From JAFAMB01 sp963775805 (GTDB lineage: Bacteria > Verrucomicrobiota > Verrucomicrobiia > Chthoniobacterales > JAFAMB01), in NCBI GenBank assembly GCA_963775805.1, contig CAVZKG010000005.1, positions 124,001 to 188,000 on the forward strand: 64,000 nucleotides of DNA. Reading direction: 5' to 3'. The notes under the pieces are model-generated. The model was not told the origin of the DNA. It ran no database searches and saw only the letters and a list, made by a program, of their open reading frames with translations. Every line of letters starts with the position of its first letter. The first letter of the stretch is position 1. Positions 35,308 through 43,254 of the stretch are shown here, in pieces. The translations under genes and the position numbers were made by a program.

Positions 35308-35428
35308 CGTTGCTCTTTGATCCGTAGATTCTCAATTTGTCTCAATGTGCTCTGAGGAGTCATATCCAGCAGCTTCGCCAGTTCAGAGAAATGGAATCTT
35401 TGAGTTCTTCAATTTCTTCTTCGCTCAT
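35304..35428 (-). pseudogene. Small helical/HTH-like protein with a frameshift
   Basis: Begins MSEEEIEELKDSI, then the continuation FSELAKLLDMTPQSTLRQIE and NLRIKEQR is in another frame, so one base has been gained or lost near 35390. The second half has the look of a DNA-binding helix pair. It ends overlapping the next small gene. Confidence 0.4.
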
Positions 35429-35540
35429 GGTCGGATTATGACTAGTAGCGAAAAAGTTCCAGGCTGTTGCGATACGTTTGAAAAGCAATCGTGACGGTCT
35501 GGATTCGTGAAAATTGCCCGGTGACCTTTAACGGAAAAGT

Positions 35541-35759
35541 TCATGGCATCGTTCTGACTTCCGTTTCCAGTATTTCATTCCACGTCCATCGGATCGCATC
35601 TGCAAAAGACTGTAAAAGTAACAGGATCAATGGGAGACATATTGCAGCACAAATGACTACGTTCATATAGTGGCGGGTTTTAGAGGATATCACATCGAAC
35701 AAAGACTGCGATTTGCGGTCTGAAATTCCCTCTTTCGTCACAACCAGCGCTTTTTTCAA
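35541..35759 (-). CDS. Small membrane protein, 72 aa
   Basis: A frame with one strong transmembrane helix (MNVVICAAICLPLILLLLQS, residues 32-51) flanked by charged ends. No family recognised. It is in the same island and on the same strand as the small genes at 35149-35428. It may be a genuine single-pass protein; short length keeps confidence low. Confidence 0.4.
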   Translation of the reverse strand: MKKALVVTKEGISDRKSQSLFDVISSKTRHYMNVVICAAICLPLILLLLQSFADAIRWTWNEILETEVRTMP

Positions 35760-36601
35760 AGGATTAAAGGATAGGAAATAAATTCGATAGGCTCAACCGA
35801 GTCTCTGAGAACCTGCTGGAGTTGCCCATTTGACTATGGGTATCCAAACACTATAAACGACATCGTTGTTGCGGACTTTGGGCATTCGACCGTAACTCCA
35901 GGGTCTTCGGAATGGTGGTTACCTTTCCTCTTCGTTGGTGCCGTAACTGGTTGTGAATGTCGCGGGCGGTACAAAAAGAAACGCAAATAATCGTTCACAT
36001 TGCCCGATGCTTCCCCGACCATTAGCCGATCTCGATTTCGTTGCACTTGCTGAATCCTTCCAGAAGGAAGGAATTGCAACGCATCACGTTGAAGATCCCG
36101 ATCCAGAAAAAGAACGTTGGGAACTTTCAGATTCCGATAAGGATTTTGACGTTTGGATTTATCCTCGAAAACCTGAAACGTCCAGTATCCAGAAACTTCG
36201 TCCCGCTGGAGGTTCCGCATGAGGATTCCTCAAGAACCATCATGTCACTGGTCGTTCCACGCGCACGCGGGAGGAACCTCCTCCAAGGGTATCGTGTTTC
36301 ACGACCCCCTGTTGGCCCCACGCGTACGCGGCAGGAGCGGCGGCACCGTCTCTGTTAACGGCTTACAGACTGGGTTATGGAGCGTCGAGGACATTGTTCC
36401 ACTGTTCCCCACGGAGCAATCCAGCCGTGATCACCACTTTGAGCTGGTCGCGCCAGCCTGGAACAGGAGTACAGTGACCGGCATGCCAGAGGACGCGCCA
36501 AAGTTCCCGATCGCCGCGTGATGTCCCGCTGCCTTTTGGTGGGAGTCCCGCCCATCTGAACACGCACAGACGCTATACCCGTGCGTCGAACTCAAAAGCG
36601 A
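35760..36601. other. Stretch without a confident gene
   Basis: Two frames compete in the first half: plus 36007-36222, acidic and starting MLPRPLADLDFVALAESF, and minus 35834-36220, starting MRNLQRDEVSGYWTFQVF. Neither resembles anything I know. 36255-36335 contains two imperfect copies of CCACGCGYACGCGG. The rest shows only irregular frames. Probably remnant or island filler DNA. Confidence 0.4.
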
Positions 36602-36907
36602 CTATGCCCACTTCTTCCCGATTTCATCGAGACCAGCCCTTCTAAGATCATCCGAAGTCATGACCACCCTAAATTCTACATTTGCGTTGAAAGTGAGGAA
36701 CCATGGTTCAGCAAGGCTGGGAATCTTTGACGGATCGGACAATTCGACAATCATGATAGCGCCTCGCTGACCGTGTTGTTCTGTGAAATAGACCGCCTCT
36801 GGCTTTATTTCGTCGACAATGCGACCAAGTTTCTGACCAGCAGTGCCATCTCTAACGGCTGCATTAAACGGCTCGTGGGGAATGTGGATATTGAGGAGTA
36901 TTCGCAT
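36602..36907 (-). CDS. Conserved small protein, 101 aa, ferredoxin-like/dimeric-barrel type
   Basis: From the ATG MRILLNIHIPHEPFNAAVRD; a longer frame upstream is Arg/Ser-rich and not credible. The blocks VRDGTAGQKLGRIVDEIKPE, AVYFTEQHGQRGAIMIVELS and AEPWFLTFNANVEF recall a widespread family of about 100 residues of unknown function, sometimes labelled after DUF3303 or, misleadingly, as pantothenate-related. The beta-alpha-beta pattern suggests a dimeric alpha/beta barrel. It stands alone within the remnant-rich island. Confidence 0.7.
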   Translation of the reverse strand: MRILLNIHIPHEPFNAAVRDGTAGQKLGRIVDEIKPEAVYFTEQHGQRGAIMIVELSDPSKIPSLAEPWFLTFNANVEFRVVMTSDDLRRAGLDEIGKKWA

Positions 36908-37091
36908 AGTACCGATCTTTGCAGGGCGGGAGGAAAGAATCGAGGTAAGATTCCGGTTCCCCGGACGTGAAGGTCCCGCTGCCTTCTGGGATGTCGCGCA
37001 AATTTGCGTGACATGGGTCGGCACCATGGCTCGGCTGGAGCGCTGAAAACCCCGACTCGGGAGTCAAGGAGTCAGGAGCAACCCGTGGACG

Positions 37092-37145
37092 ATGGATTTA
37101 AAGGGCACCCATATTCGGGTCAACATGGTCAGCCCCGGAACCGTT
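37092..37145 (+). pseudogene. Short-chain dehydrogenase remnant (18 codons)
   Basis: The frame reads MDLKGTHIRVNMVSPGTV, the segment that normally follows the YxxxK active site in classical SDR proteins and ends in the SPG turn. Both flanks are unrelated. It is too short to be functional. Confidence 0.5.
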
Positions 37146-37496
37146 TCTTTGGCCGTGCGTGCGTATCCCTTTTAGGGTGATTTATCCGCCTATTTGGCGG
37201 GCCTAGAACCTCAAATTAGCGGAATCAACAATCGTCCACCTCCGTTTTTTCGTAGGAAATACACCCAATTGCCGGGATAGGAGGCTGCTGGTAGCGGGCC
37301 TAGGTCTCGTGCTGGACGGTAAAGCGGCTATCTTCTTGACCATGGCCTCTTCTCGCGTTGCGACGTCTAGACCGCGATCCTTTTTTGGCGGAACGCGTCT
37401 TTTCGAATAAGCAAAAACTTTGTAAGTAATTTGCCGATTTCGCGACTTATCTCTGTGAAATGCCAATCTCCCGACCGGAGAACTCGGGACGCCATA

Positions 37497-37583
37497 AGGC
37501 GGGTCATCATAATGGGATAGAGAACCCAAGCAGGAAGCCGATGGACCAGGGCGAAAGTATCCATAATACCGTGCAATTTTCGC
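37497..37583 (+). repeat. Duplicated leader-like repeat, copy 1
   Basis: Shares GGCGGGTCATCAT and, near its end, the exact string ATCCATAATACCGTGCAATT (in part ACCGTGCAATTTTCGC) with 38573-38646. It overlaps the start of the protein at 37541. The two copies differ by about 13 bp in the middle. Confidence 0.65.
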
Positions 37584-38044
37584 CAGTCACTAATGCCAAC
37601 CAAACGCTCGACCTGGTCGACAGGCCGATATTTAACGTTGTAATCATCTACGAGGACAGCGCAGCGGGCAAGCGGGCAAAGCATTTCTACGATAGTGTGA
37701 TTCGGAAGCTCGTCGACGAATGCGACTTTTGCTTGGAACTTTGGAGTTTCGAAGTGCTCGGACTTCCAGAGATTGGCAATTCTGCTGCACAAGCGGCCTC
37801 CCATGCAGATTTCGTGATTTTCTCAATGCATGGCAGGTCTCAGCTTTCTGCGCGGACCAGAGATTGGATCGAAACATGGTGTCGATTCATTGCCATTTCT
37901 AAGCCCGTTCTTGTAGCGCTGCTCGATCGACGTGGAGCGAGGCGTGGCACGGCCGCATCCGCACTGGATTATCTACGCAAGGTAGCCGACCGGAAAGGCA
38001 TTAGCTTTTACACCCACACTACTTTTGGTCTGTCAACAAACTAG
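37541..38044 (+). CDS. Hypothetical protein, 167 aa, Rossmann-like
   Basis: The ATG MDQGESIHN is chosen; the frame is open farther upstream, but that part is not protein-like. Residues 30-150 alternate strands and helices: FNVVIIYEDSAAGKRAKHFY, LVDECDFCLELWSFEVL, SHADFVIFSMHGRSQLS and CRFIAISKPVLVALLDRRG. The pattern recalls receiver- or TIR-like folds used in small environmental-bacterial proteins, but no catalytic residue can be assigned. It is the best coding sequence between the integrase remnants and the sigma factor. The 5' end lies within a repeat also found at 38573-38646. Confidence 0.6.
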   Translation: MDQGESIHNTVQFSPVTNANQTLDLVDRPIFNVVIIYEDSAAGKRAKHFYDSVIRKLVDECDFCLELWSFEVLGLPEIGNSAAQAASHADFVIFSMHGRSQLSARTRDWIETWCRFIAISKPVLVALLDRRGARRGTAASALDYLRKVADRKGISFYTHTTFGLSTN

Positions 38045-38406
38045 AAAGAATCCGATTACCTCTTCATGGACTCACGGTGCGCAAGCGACCGAAATGTCTC
38101 ATTTTTCGACGACCCGCACCCTGAGCGACTTTCCACTCCTGATCGGCGAGATGTTACGCCGTGGCAACCTCCGCTCTCGGCGGCGGGCTGGACGTCGCAC
38201 GCTCATTCAAAAAATCAAAGCAACTTTCGGAATTCCGTAGGCCAATGCAGACGGAGAATTCTTCTTTTCGACCCTGCCAAAGGCCGCTCCTCGTGAATCG
38301 AACTAACGAGGTACCTGATGAGTTCGCTCTCATTCAGTCGGAGCGAATCTCGACACAGTGGAGCAATTAGCTTCGAAAAAACATCCGAGATTACCCGACT
38401 TGTAAC

Positions 38407-38526
38407 ATGTTGACAGCCATCTTTACTCTAGACGTGTACACGCAAAGAGTTGTTTACGCATTCCTAATCAAGGGTTTGAGTTCGAGTCGAATCGCGGAAC
38501 ATTTGGACGTTGCTCAGAAAACGTGA
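38407..38526 (+). pseudogene. Remnant of a LuxR/GerE-type helix-turn-helix
   Basis: A 39-residue frame whose end, TQRVVYAFLIKGLSSSRIAE then HLDVAQKT, follows the pattern of the LuxR HTH (REREVL..IAxGLSxxxIAxxLxxSxKTV). The stop falls exactly where the recognition helix should continue. The sensor part is absent. Confidence 0.4.
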
Positions 38527-38572
38527 CAGTAAGCTTCACACCGGTTAGTCGTCGATCGAGTTAGGCGGGTCA

Positions 38573-38646
38573 TCATGATTGGGATAGAGATCCCGAGAAG
38601 CCGGTTAGCGAAGCGGGAAGCATCCATAATACCGTGCAATTTTCGC
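38573..38646 (+). repeat. Duplicated leader-like repeat, copy 2
   Basis: Second copy of the sequence at 37497-37583, 13 bp shorter. It lies about 310 bp upstream of the ECF sigma factor start and within DNA that has no supported gene (38045-38956 apart from the HTH remnant). Confidence 0.65.
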
Positions 38647-38956
38647 ACCTTTCCCCGCTTGGTGCGCTTCGATAGCACGAAAGCGCATCTCCTCCAATCG
38701 AATTGATCACAAATCCTGAGAAATTTGGTACCGACTCATGCTAGCCGTGCTTGAAACGATACCGGCTTTTACAACAATGCGTTGTCGGGATATCAGTCGG
38801 ATGCAATCTCGCACTGCTCTGTTCCGCATCGGCAATACCTCGCACATCGCATCGTGCACGAACCAAGACCTCGACAACTTCGCCGAGGCCGAACATCCTG
38901 AAAAGCTGGCTGAAATTTCTTCGCTCGAAGGTTTTAACCTTGCTACACTAATCGAG

Positions 38957-39601
38957 ATGAAGCTGCCAGACAGCGGTGCCGCCAACACGGTTCGAGAACC
39001 ATCATTTAGCGTCAATCCGGATAGCTGGGTGGACCTGCACGGCGATTGTCTTTACCGGTACGCGCTCCTGCGTGTGCGACATCCTGAGGTGGCCGAAGAC
39101 CTTGTGCAGGAGACGCTCTTCGCAGCGGTCCGGACGCACGCTAATTTTCGGGGAACCTCGTCCGAGCGAAGTTGGCTTTGTGGTATTTTAAAAAACAAGA
39201 TTTACGATTACTTTCGGAGACTTGCCCACGAGGTCTCGTTTACCGATCTAGAGTTTCTCGAAGACGAAATGTCTCACAAATTCATTGACCAGGGTTGGAA
39301 TCACGATCTTGGCCCCGCCGAATGGAAGCCCGATCCGGAAGCCGTATTGGATCGCAAAGAGTTCTGGGAGACGTTTCGCAGTTGCCTGGACAAACTGCCA
39401 CAGCGTGTCGCCGACGTCTTTATGCTACGAGAGATCGAAGAGATGGAAACCGCGCAGATTTGTGAGGCGCTCAAGATTTCGCAGAATAACCTTTGGGTGA
39501 TGCTACACCGGGCGCGTATGGCTCTTCGCGAGTGTCTGGAGTTGAATTGGTTTGAAAGGAAGCCGAGAATGAATGTCGAGACCGATGAGAAGCGTGGATA
39601 A
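38957..39601 (+). CDS. ECF RNA polymerase sigma factor
   Basis: A 214-residue sigma-70 family ECF factor, taken from the ATG MKLPDSGAAN; the frame is open upstream but not conserved in character. Region 2 is visible in YRYALLRVRHPEVAEDLVQE and FRGTSSERSWLCGILKNKIY. Region 4 is in LPQRVADVFMLREIEEMETA, QICEALKISQNNLWVMLHRA and RMALRECLE. The linker between them is long. It overlaps the zinc-finger anti-sigma-like gene by 29 bp, the classical layout in which the downstream protein holds the factor inactive. Confidence 0.9.
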   Translation: MKLPDSGAANTVREPSFSVNPDSWVDLHGDCLYRYALLRVRHPEVAEDLVQETLFAAVRTHANFRGTSSERSWLCGILKNKIYDYFRRLAHEVSFTDLEFLEDEMSHKFIDQGWNHDLGPAEWKPDPEAVLDRKEFWETFRSCLDKLPQRVADVFMLREIEEMETAQICEALKISQNNLWVMLHRARMALRECLELNWFERKPRMNVETDEKRG

Positions 39602-39944
39602 ATCTTCCTCTTCGCGCGCGGAGAATCCTTCTCTCCTTACGGGACGGAACTGGTTTGAAAGGTTGCTGGTGGGCTTTATAGATAATCACACACCTAAATG
39701 CCGGGAGGTCATAAAGCTCTTATCGCAATCAATGGAAGTGAAACTGCCAATCACGACTCGGATTAAACTCCGGCTTCATTACCTCATATGTACCTGGTGT
39801 CGGCGTTACGAAGAACAGCTCCGGGCATTGCGAAAAATAGCCTCTTCGTTTCCGGAGCGCGTGGATGACTGCTATTCCGAGACTCTACCGGATTCATCGA
39901 AGGAACGTTTAAAGCGAGCGCTGCGCGAAAGAACACCTGAGTGA
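39573..39944 (+). CDS. Zinc-finger (ZAS-type) anti-sigma-like protein, 123 aa
   Basis: Small cytosolic protein with the HxxxCxxC motif of zinc-binding anti-sigma factors (HYLICTWCRRYEEQL, about residue 70) and an upstream Cys in NHTPKCREVIKLLSQSME. There is no membrane segment, so it is a soluble ZAS protein. The end (LPDSSKERLKRALRE) recurs in the related protein at 40258. It overlaps the sigma gene and probably binds it; redox or metal sensing through the zinc site is known for the family and is inferred here. Confidence 0.8.
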   Translation: MSRPMRSVDKSSSSRAENPSLLTGRNWFERLLVGFIDNHTPKCREVIKLLSQSMEVKLPITTRIKLRLHYLICTWCRRYEEQLRALRKIASSFPERVDDCYSETLPDSSKERLKRALRERTPE

Positions 39945-40006
39945 TTGCGCGAGATGGTCCGTTGCGTGGTTTGCATGACCCCTTGAAAAAGTCAGAAGTA
40001 GAAAGG

Positions 40007-40112
40007 CTCGCACGGAGGCCACGGTGTTCACGAAGTTAGCGAGTTCTCTCTTACGAGCTGAACAAAGGGGGGCTGATCAATGACTTAAAATTACTCCGTG
40101 CCTCCGTGCGAG
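40007..40112. repeat. Inverted repeat between the two anti-sigma-like genes
   Basis: CTCGCACGGAGGCCACGG at 40007-40024 and CCGTGCCTCCGTGCGAG at 40096-40112 are complementary except for one extra base. The loop is 71 nt. The 313-bp gap that holds it has no gene. Confidence 0.5.
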
Positions 40113-40257
40113 ACTCAATCGATTAAAATCCTGTCCCTGCGATCCTCATTCGCCAAACCTAGTTGAATTAAACTTCCCGCAGACGGCGCAGCCGCAAAAT
40201 GATGTTAAGGTTCGCCTTCTTCGCGCGACTAAGTAGATAAAGGATCGCTCTGATCCA

Positions 40258-40575
40258 ATGAAATCGCACAACTGGTTGCCCACAAGAGTAGTTGCCTGGA
40301 TCGAGACGATCACTCCGTCTTGTAAGGACATGACGGATCTCTTGTCTCAGTCTATGGATCGCCGGTTGTCGCTGCACAATCGGCTCCGTATTTGGCTTCA
40401 TCTTGCAATTTGCGATCGGTGTGCGCGTTTCGCGGTGCAACTTGCGTTCATTCGGAATGCTAGCCGCTCCATTTTCGAGTATGCGGAGAACATCTCGACG
40501 GCTCGTTTTCCCGAATCGGCCAAAGAACGGATCAAGGAACGCATAAGGCAGTGGCTCGGTGCCGGGCGGCACTGA
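40258..40575 (+). CDS. Second zinc-finger (ZAS-type) anti-sigma-like protein, 105 aa
   Basis: Paralogue of the preceding protein: ITPSCKDMTDLLSQSMDRRL, then HLAICDRCARFAVQL with HxxxCxxC, and ESAKERIKERIRQWL at the end. Soluble. It has no sigma gene of its own nearby, so it may have come from tandem duplication and could compete for, or modulate, the same factor. About 415 bp of gene-free DNA follow before the DoxX gene. Confidence 0.75.
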   Translation: MKSHNWLPTRVVAWIETITPSCKDMTDLLSQSMDRRLSLHNRLRIWLHLAICDRCARFAVQLAFIRNASRSIFEYAENISTARFPESAKERIKERIRQWLGAGRH

Positions 40576-40990
40576 AACATCTGCGTGCCGCACCGTCCTC
40601 GTCATCGTTTGCGGGGTCAAGGCAGCGCGGCGGTCGTCGCTTTCCATTCCCGTAGAAAATCGCTGGAGTCTGCTAACTAATGAATTGCTACTCAAGTTCC
40701 TGTTCTGAAGTTTCAGCACCCATCGCTTATTATGAGACGGAACCGGGGACCGCTATTCCAATAGTTCAAATCGCGAAGCTTTGGTCTGATCATTCAAAGC
40801 GCGCGTCTCTCTCTATTGTGTAAGGATTTGAAGACTTCTCCGACGAATGAGTATACTCAAAATATGAAAACGGCAGCCTGCGATTTCGACGAATTTCGAC
40901 ACGCTTGCCGCGTCCCATCATCTCACAACGAGGCGCTTCGCTTCAGGCGGGAGAACGGGCACGCTCCCGGCGTAAGAGCCGGCTCCAATT
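40576..40990. other. Interval without a supported gene
   Basis: 415 bp between the second anti-sigma-like gene and doxX. The plus frame at 40816-41118 overlaps doxX in another frame and looks non-coding. No convincing promoter or hairpin was found by eye. Confidence 0.4.
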
Positions 40991-41497
40991 ATGAAACAAC
41001 TAACAAATCTACTTCGCCGCGGTTACGAGCTGCTTGTTGCCGGCGGCGCGGTCCTGCAATCGCCGTTTCTGCTCGCGCTGCGACTCTACTTTTTCTGGCA
41101 GCTTTTTCTCACCGGTAAAGGCAAGCTTGAAAACATCGGAAAAGTCACGGAATTCTTCGCAAGCCTTGGAATTCCGCTGCCCACTTTGAATGCGTACTTT
41201 GTAGGTTCGCTGGAATGTTTCGGCAGCTTGCTCTTAATTATCGGCTTGGCATCGCGACCCCTGTCTCTTCTGATCCTAATCTCGATGACCGTCGCTTACC
41301 TCACGGCAGATTTCGAGGCCGTATCGAATATTTTCAGTGATCCAGACAAGTTTGTGAAGGCTGATCCTTTCCCGTTTCTACTAACTGCGTTGATCGTTCT
41401 TGTCTTCGGACCCGGGAGATTCTCAGTAGATGCCCTGTTAAAATGGCGGGCGAGAAAACTTGCCGGGGAGAGACGGATCGCCCGCGATCCAAAATAG
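40991..41497 (+). CDS. DoxX family membrane protein
   Basis: A 168-residue inner-membrane protein with four hydrophobic segments (about residues 20-38, 64-86, 89-106 and 126-143). It has the DoxX pattern: ALRLYFFWQLFLTGKGKLEN, a helix after FFASLGIPLP, and ECFGSLLLIIGLASRP. DoxX proteins are quinone/thiol-linked redox partners, and in many Gram-negative bacteria they lie next to ECF sigma/anti-sigma pairs and copper-peptide (bufferin) operons. The order sigma, ZAS, ZAS, DoxX on one strand fits such a stress-response unit. Confidence 0.88.
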   Translation: MKQLTNLLRRGYELLVAGGAVLQSPFLLALRLYFFWQLFLTGKGKLENIGKVTEFFASLGIPLPTLNAYFVGSLECFGSLLLIIGLASRPLSLLILISMTVAYLTADFEAVSNIFSDPDKFVKADPFPFLLTALIVLVFGPGRFSVDALLKWRARKLAGERRIARDPK

Positions 41498-41893
41498 AGC
41501 GCAGACAAAACCTAGCCAATAAACTAGGCGTTCTCCTCGAGACGGACGGGGCAAGTCTCGCCGCGTGCGTGTTCGGCGCCGCACAGCGATTGATATCGTG
41601 TAGACGCTTTTCCGCGGCCTTTTCGCTTCGGTAGCAGGTTAAAAGCGGAATCATTGCGATCGCTGAACTTCGAGAAATGCGGGCGAAGCAACGGACTAAT
41701 AGGCTTGCCCTCGTCGGATCCGAATGTGAGGCCTTAGAGCATCGTTGCGAAAATCGATATACCTTTTCGACGTGCGATGCGGTTGCAATTTTAGGACCGT
41801 CCGTAAGGTCGTAGAACGCCAGATTAATTCGCATGTTGTTGATTGTTCAACCGCGCGCCGTCTGAAGTCCGGCGCGAACAGATCCCCTTGCGC
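41498..41893. other. Interval without a supported gene
   Basis: 396 bp between the end of doxX and the converging beta-propeller gene. Frames on either strand are short or are shadows. No repeat or hairpin stood out. Confidence 0.4.
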
Positions 41894-42757
41894 TCAGCGT
41901 AACGGAAAGAACTCGATTGCCTGGCCGTTCAGGCGGTCCAATCGGGCGACGGCGCCGAGGAATCGGCCATCGCCGAAATCGAAGGCGACGATCTCGCCGT
42001 GGGCGACGCAGTAGAGGTTGCCATCAGGCCCAAAGCGCAGGCCGCGCGGCTTGCGGAAGCCCACCGATCCATCGGGCGAAAAGCTGCGTACGAGCTTGCC
42101 ACTCCCGGCGTCGTATTCGCGAACGGTGGTGACTGCATCCGGCGCTCCAAACGGGAATTCGCTGGAGACGAGCACGTTGCCGTTCGGTGCGATCGCCAGG
42201 TCGAGTGGGCTCAGTTGAGTGTCGTCTACGAAGCGCTCAGCGGAGAGCGTCAGATCGGGCGCGAAGGCGAGGATCGTGTCATCGCCTTCGCCGGATGGGC
42301 TGGTGCCGGAGGCAAGGAACAGCCGGCCATCGGGAGCAAGGGCGAAACCACGCGGGAAGGGCACGACGCCGCTCGGCAGGATTGCTTTTCCCGACCCGAG
42401 CAGACCGGGCGGGAAGGCTATGATTGTTCGCGCCGTTCTCGATCCGATATAGTAGCGACCGTCTGGTCCGAAATTGCCGCCGCCGGGATTGAGGTTGGCG
42501 ATCGGACCAGTTTTGGCGGCGATGCGCCCATGCGGATCGAGAGAGAGGATGCGATCGTCCCCGTTGTTCACATAGACTCGGTCCCCGTCCGGATGGACAC
42601 GAAGCCCGCGCGGATCGGTGATACCGCTATCGGCGCCGAACGCGCCGAGCATTTTGCCATCGAGGGTGAAGGCCAGTATCGAGCCATAACCGTCGCCATT
42701 GGTTCCAGCGGCGCTGGTCACGAGAATGTTCACGGCTTGTGCGTCCCCAGGCCGCAT
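41894..42757 (-). CDS. Beta-propeller protein (NHL/SMP-30-like), probably 5'-truncated
   Basis: A 287-residue protein made of repeated propeller blades: ITDPRGLRVHPDGDRVYV, GGGNFGPDGRYYIG, FPRGFALAPDGRLFLAS, LSPLDLAIAPNGNVLVS and RKPRGLRFGPDGNLYCVA. These xPxGLxxxPDGxLYV units are the NHL/SMP-30 type. It has no signal peptide, unlike most relatives, and its start lies exactly where a short-chain dehydrogenase fragment ends in the adjacent frame, so the 5' end was probably lost in a rearrangement. It is visibly G/C-rich compared with the DNA to its left. Lactone hydrolysis or protein binding are possible roles. Confidence 0.75.
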   Translation of the reverse strand: MRPGDAQAVNILVTSAAGTNGDGYGSILAFTLDGKMLGAFGADSGITDPRGLRVHPDGDRVYVNNGDDRILSLDPHGRIAAKTGPIANLNPGGGNFGPDGRYYIGSRTARTIIAFPPGLLGSGKAILPSGVVPFPRGFALAPDGRLFLASGTSPSGEGDDTILAFAPDLTLSAERFVDDTQLSPLDLAIAPNGNVLVSSEFPFGAPDAVTTVREYDAGSGKLVRSFSPDGSVGFRKPRGLRFGPDGNLYCVAHGEIVAFDFGDGRFLGAVARLDRLNGQAIEFFPLR

Positions 42758-43254
42758 GCGTAGGGGCTCAGGATGGAACCGCCGTCCTTCATCAGCGGCA
42801 ACGCTTTCTGCACCGTGAAGAAAAGGCCTTTCACGTTGACGTTGAAGTGCAGATCAAAGTTTTCTTCGTTGACTTGGCCAAAGAGTGTCACGTTGCTGAG
42901 ACCGGCATTGGCGAATAGAACGTCGATATGGTCGTGCTCAGATTTGATGGTCGCATACAGGCGATCCAGATCCTGCATATTGGCCACGTCGCCCTGAACG
43001 CCCATAGCTTTACTGCTGCCAATATCTTTGACACGATCTCGATTTTCGCGACGAGACCGGAAAACTCGTAACCTAAGACGACTGGGTAATTTCACCGGCC
43101 GGCTGTGCGTGCCAGCATATTGATGAAGATCGCTGCCGCAGACGCCAACCGCTCTGACCGAGATCAACAAGTCGTCTTCATCAATCTCGGGAACCGGAAG
43201 CTCGCGCAATTCCGCTGAGTAGGGTTCCTTTGCAAAGTTAACAAGCCCTCTCAT
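42730..43254 (-). pseudogene. Chimeric remnant: zinc alcohol dehydrogenase start joined to a short-chain dehydrogenase middle
   Basis: Residues 1-52 are the start of a medium-chain zinc dehydrogenase (GLVNFAKEPYSAELRELPVP, then AVGVCGSDLHQYAGTHS with the zinc-ligand Cys). This continues in the next frame as VVLGYEFSGLVAKIEI, then breaks off. From about residue 75 the sequence is a classical SDR (GVQGDVANMQDLDRL, IDVLFANAGLSNVTLFGQVN, FNVNVKGLFFTVQKALPLM), which in turn ends at the propeller gene. The ATG overlaps the stop of the ABC ATPase by 4 bp, so the zinc dehydrogenase was once the coupled last gene of that transport operon. No functional enzyme can result. Confidence 0.8.

Noticed and set aside
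35834..36222. Competing frames on both strands
   Set aside because: Neither has a recognisable motif, a clear ribosome-binding site or a supporting neighbour, so neither is called as a gene.
36219..36521. 100-codon plus-strand frame with repeated CCACGCGYACGCGG
   Set aside because: The composition is not protein-like, and the repeats look like non-coding island DNA.
40168..40719. 183-codon minus-strand frame
   Set aside because: It covers the second zinc anti-sigma-like gene in antisense. The composition is irregular and it has no recognisable motif.
41999..42763. 254-codon plus-strand open frame
   Set aside because: It lies antisense to the beta-propeller gene, whose repeated blades are unmistakable. 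Long antisense frames are expected in G/C-rich coding DNA.
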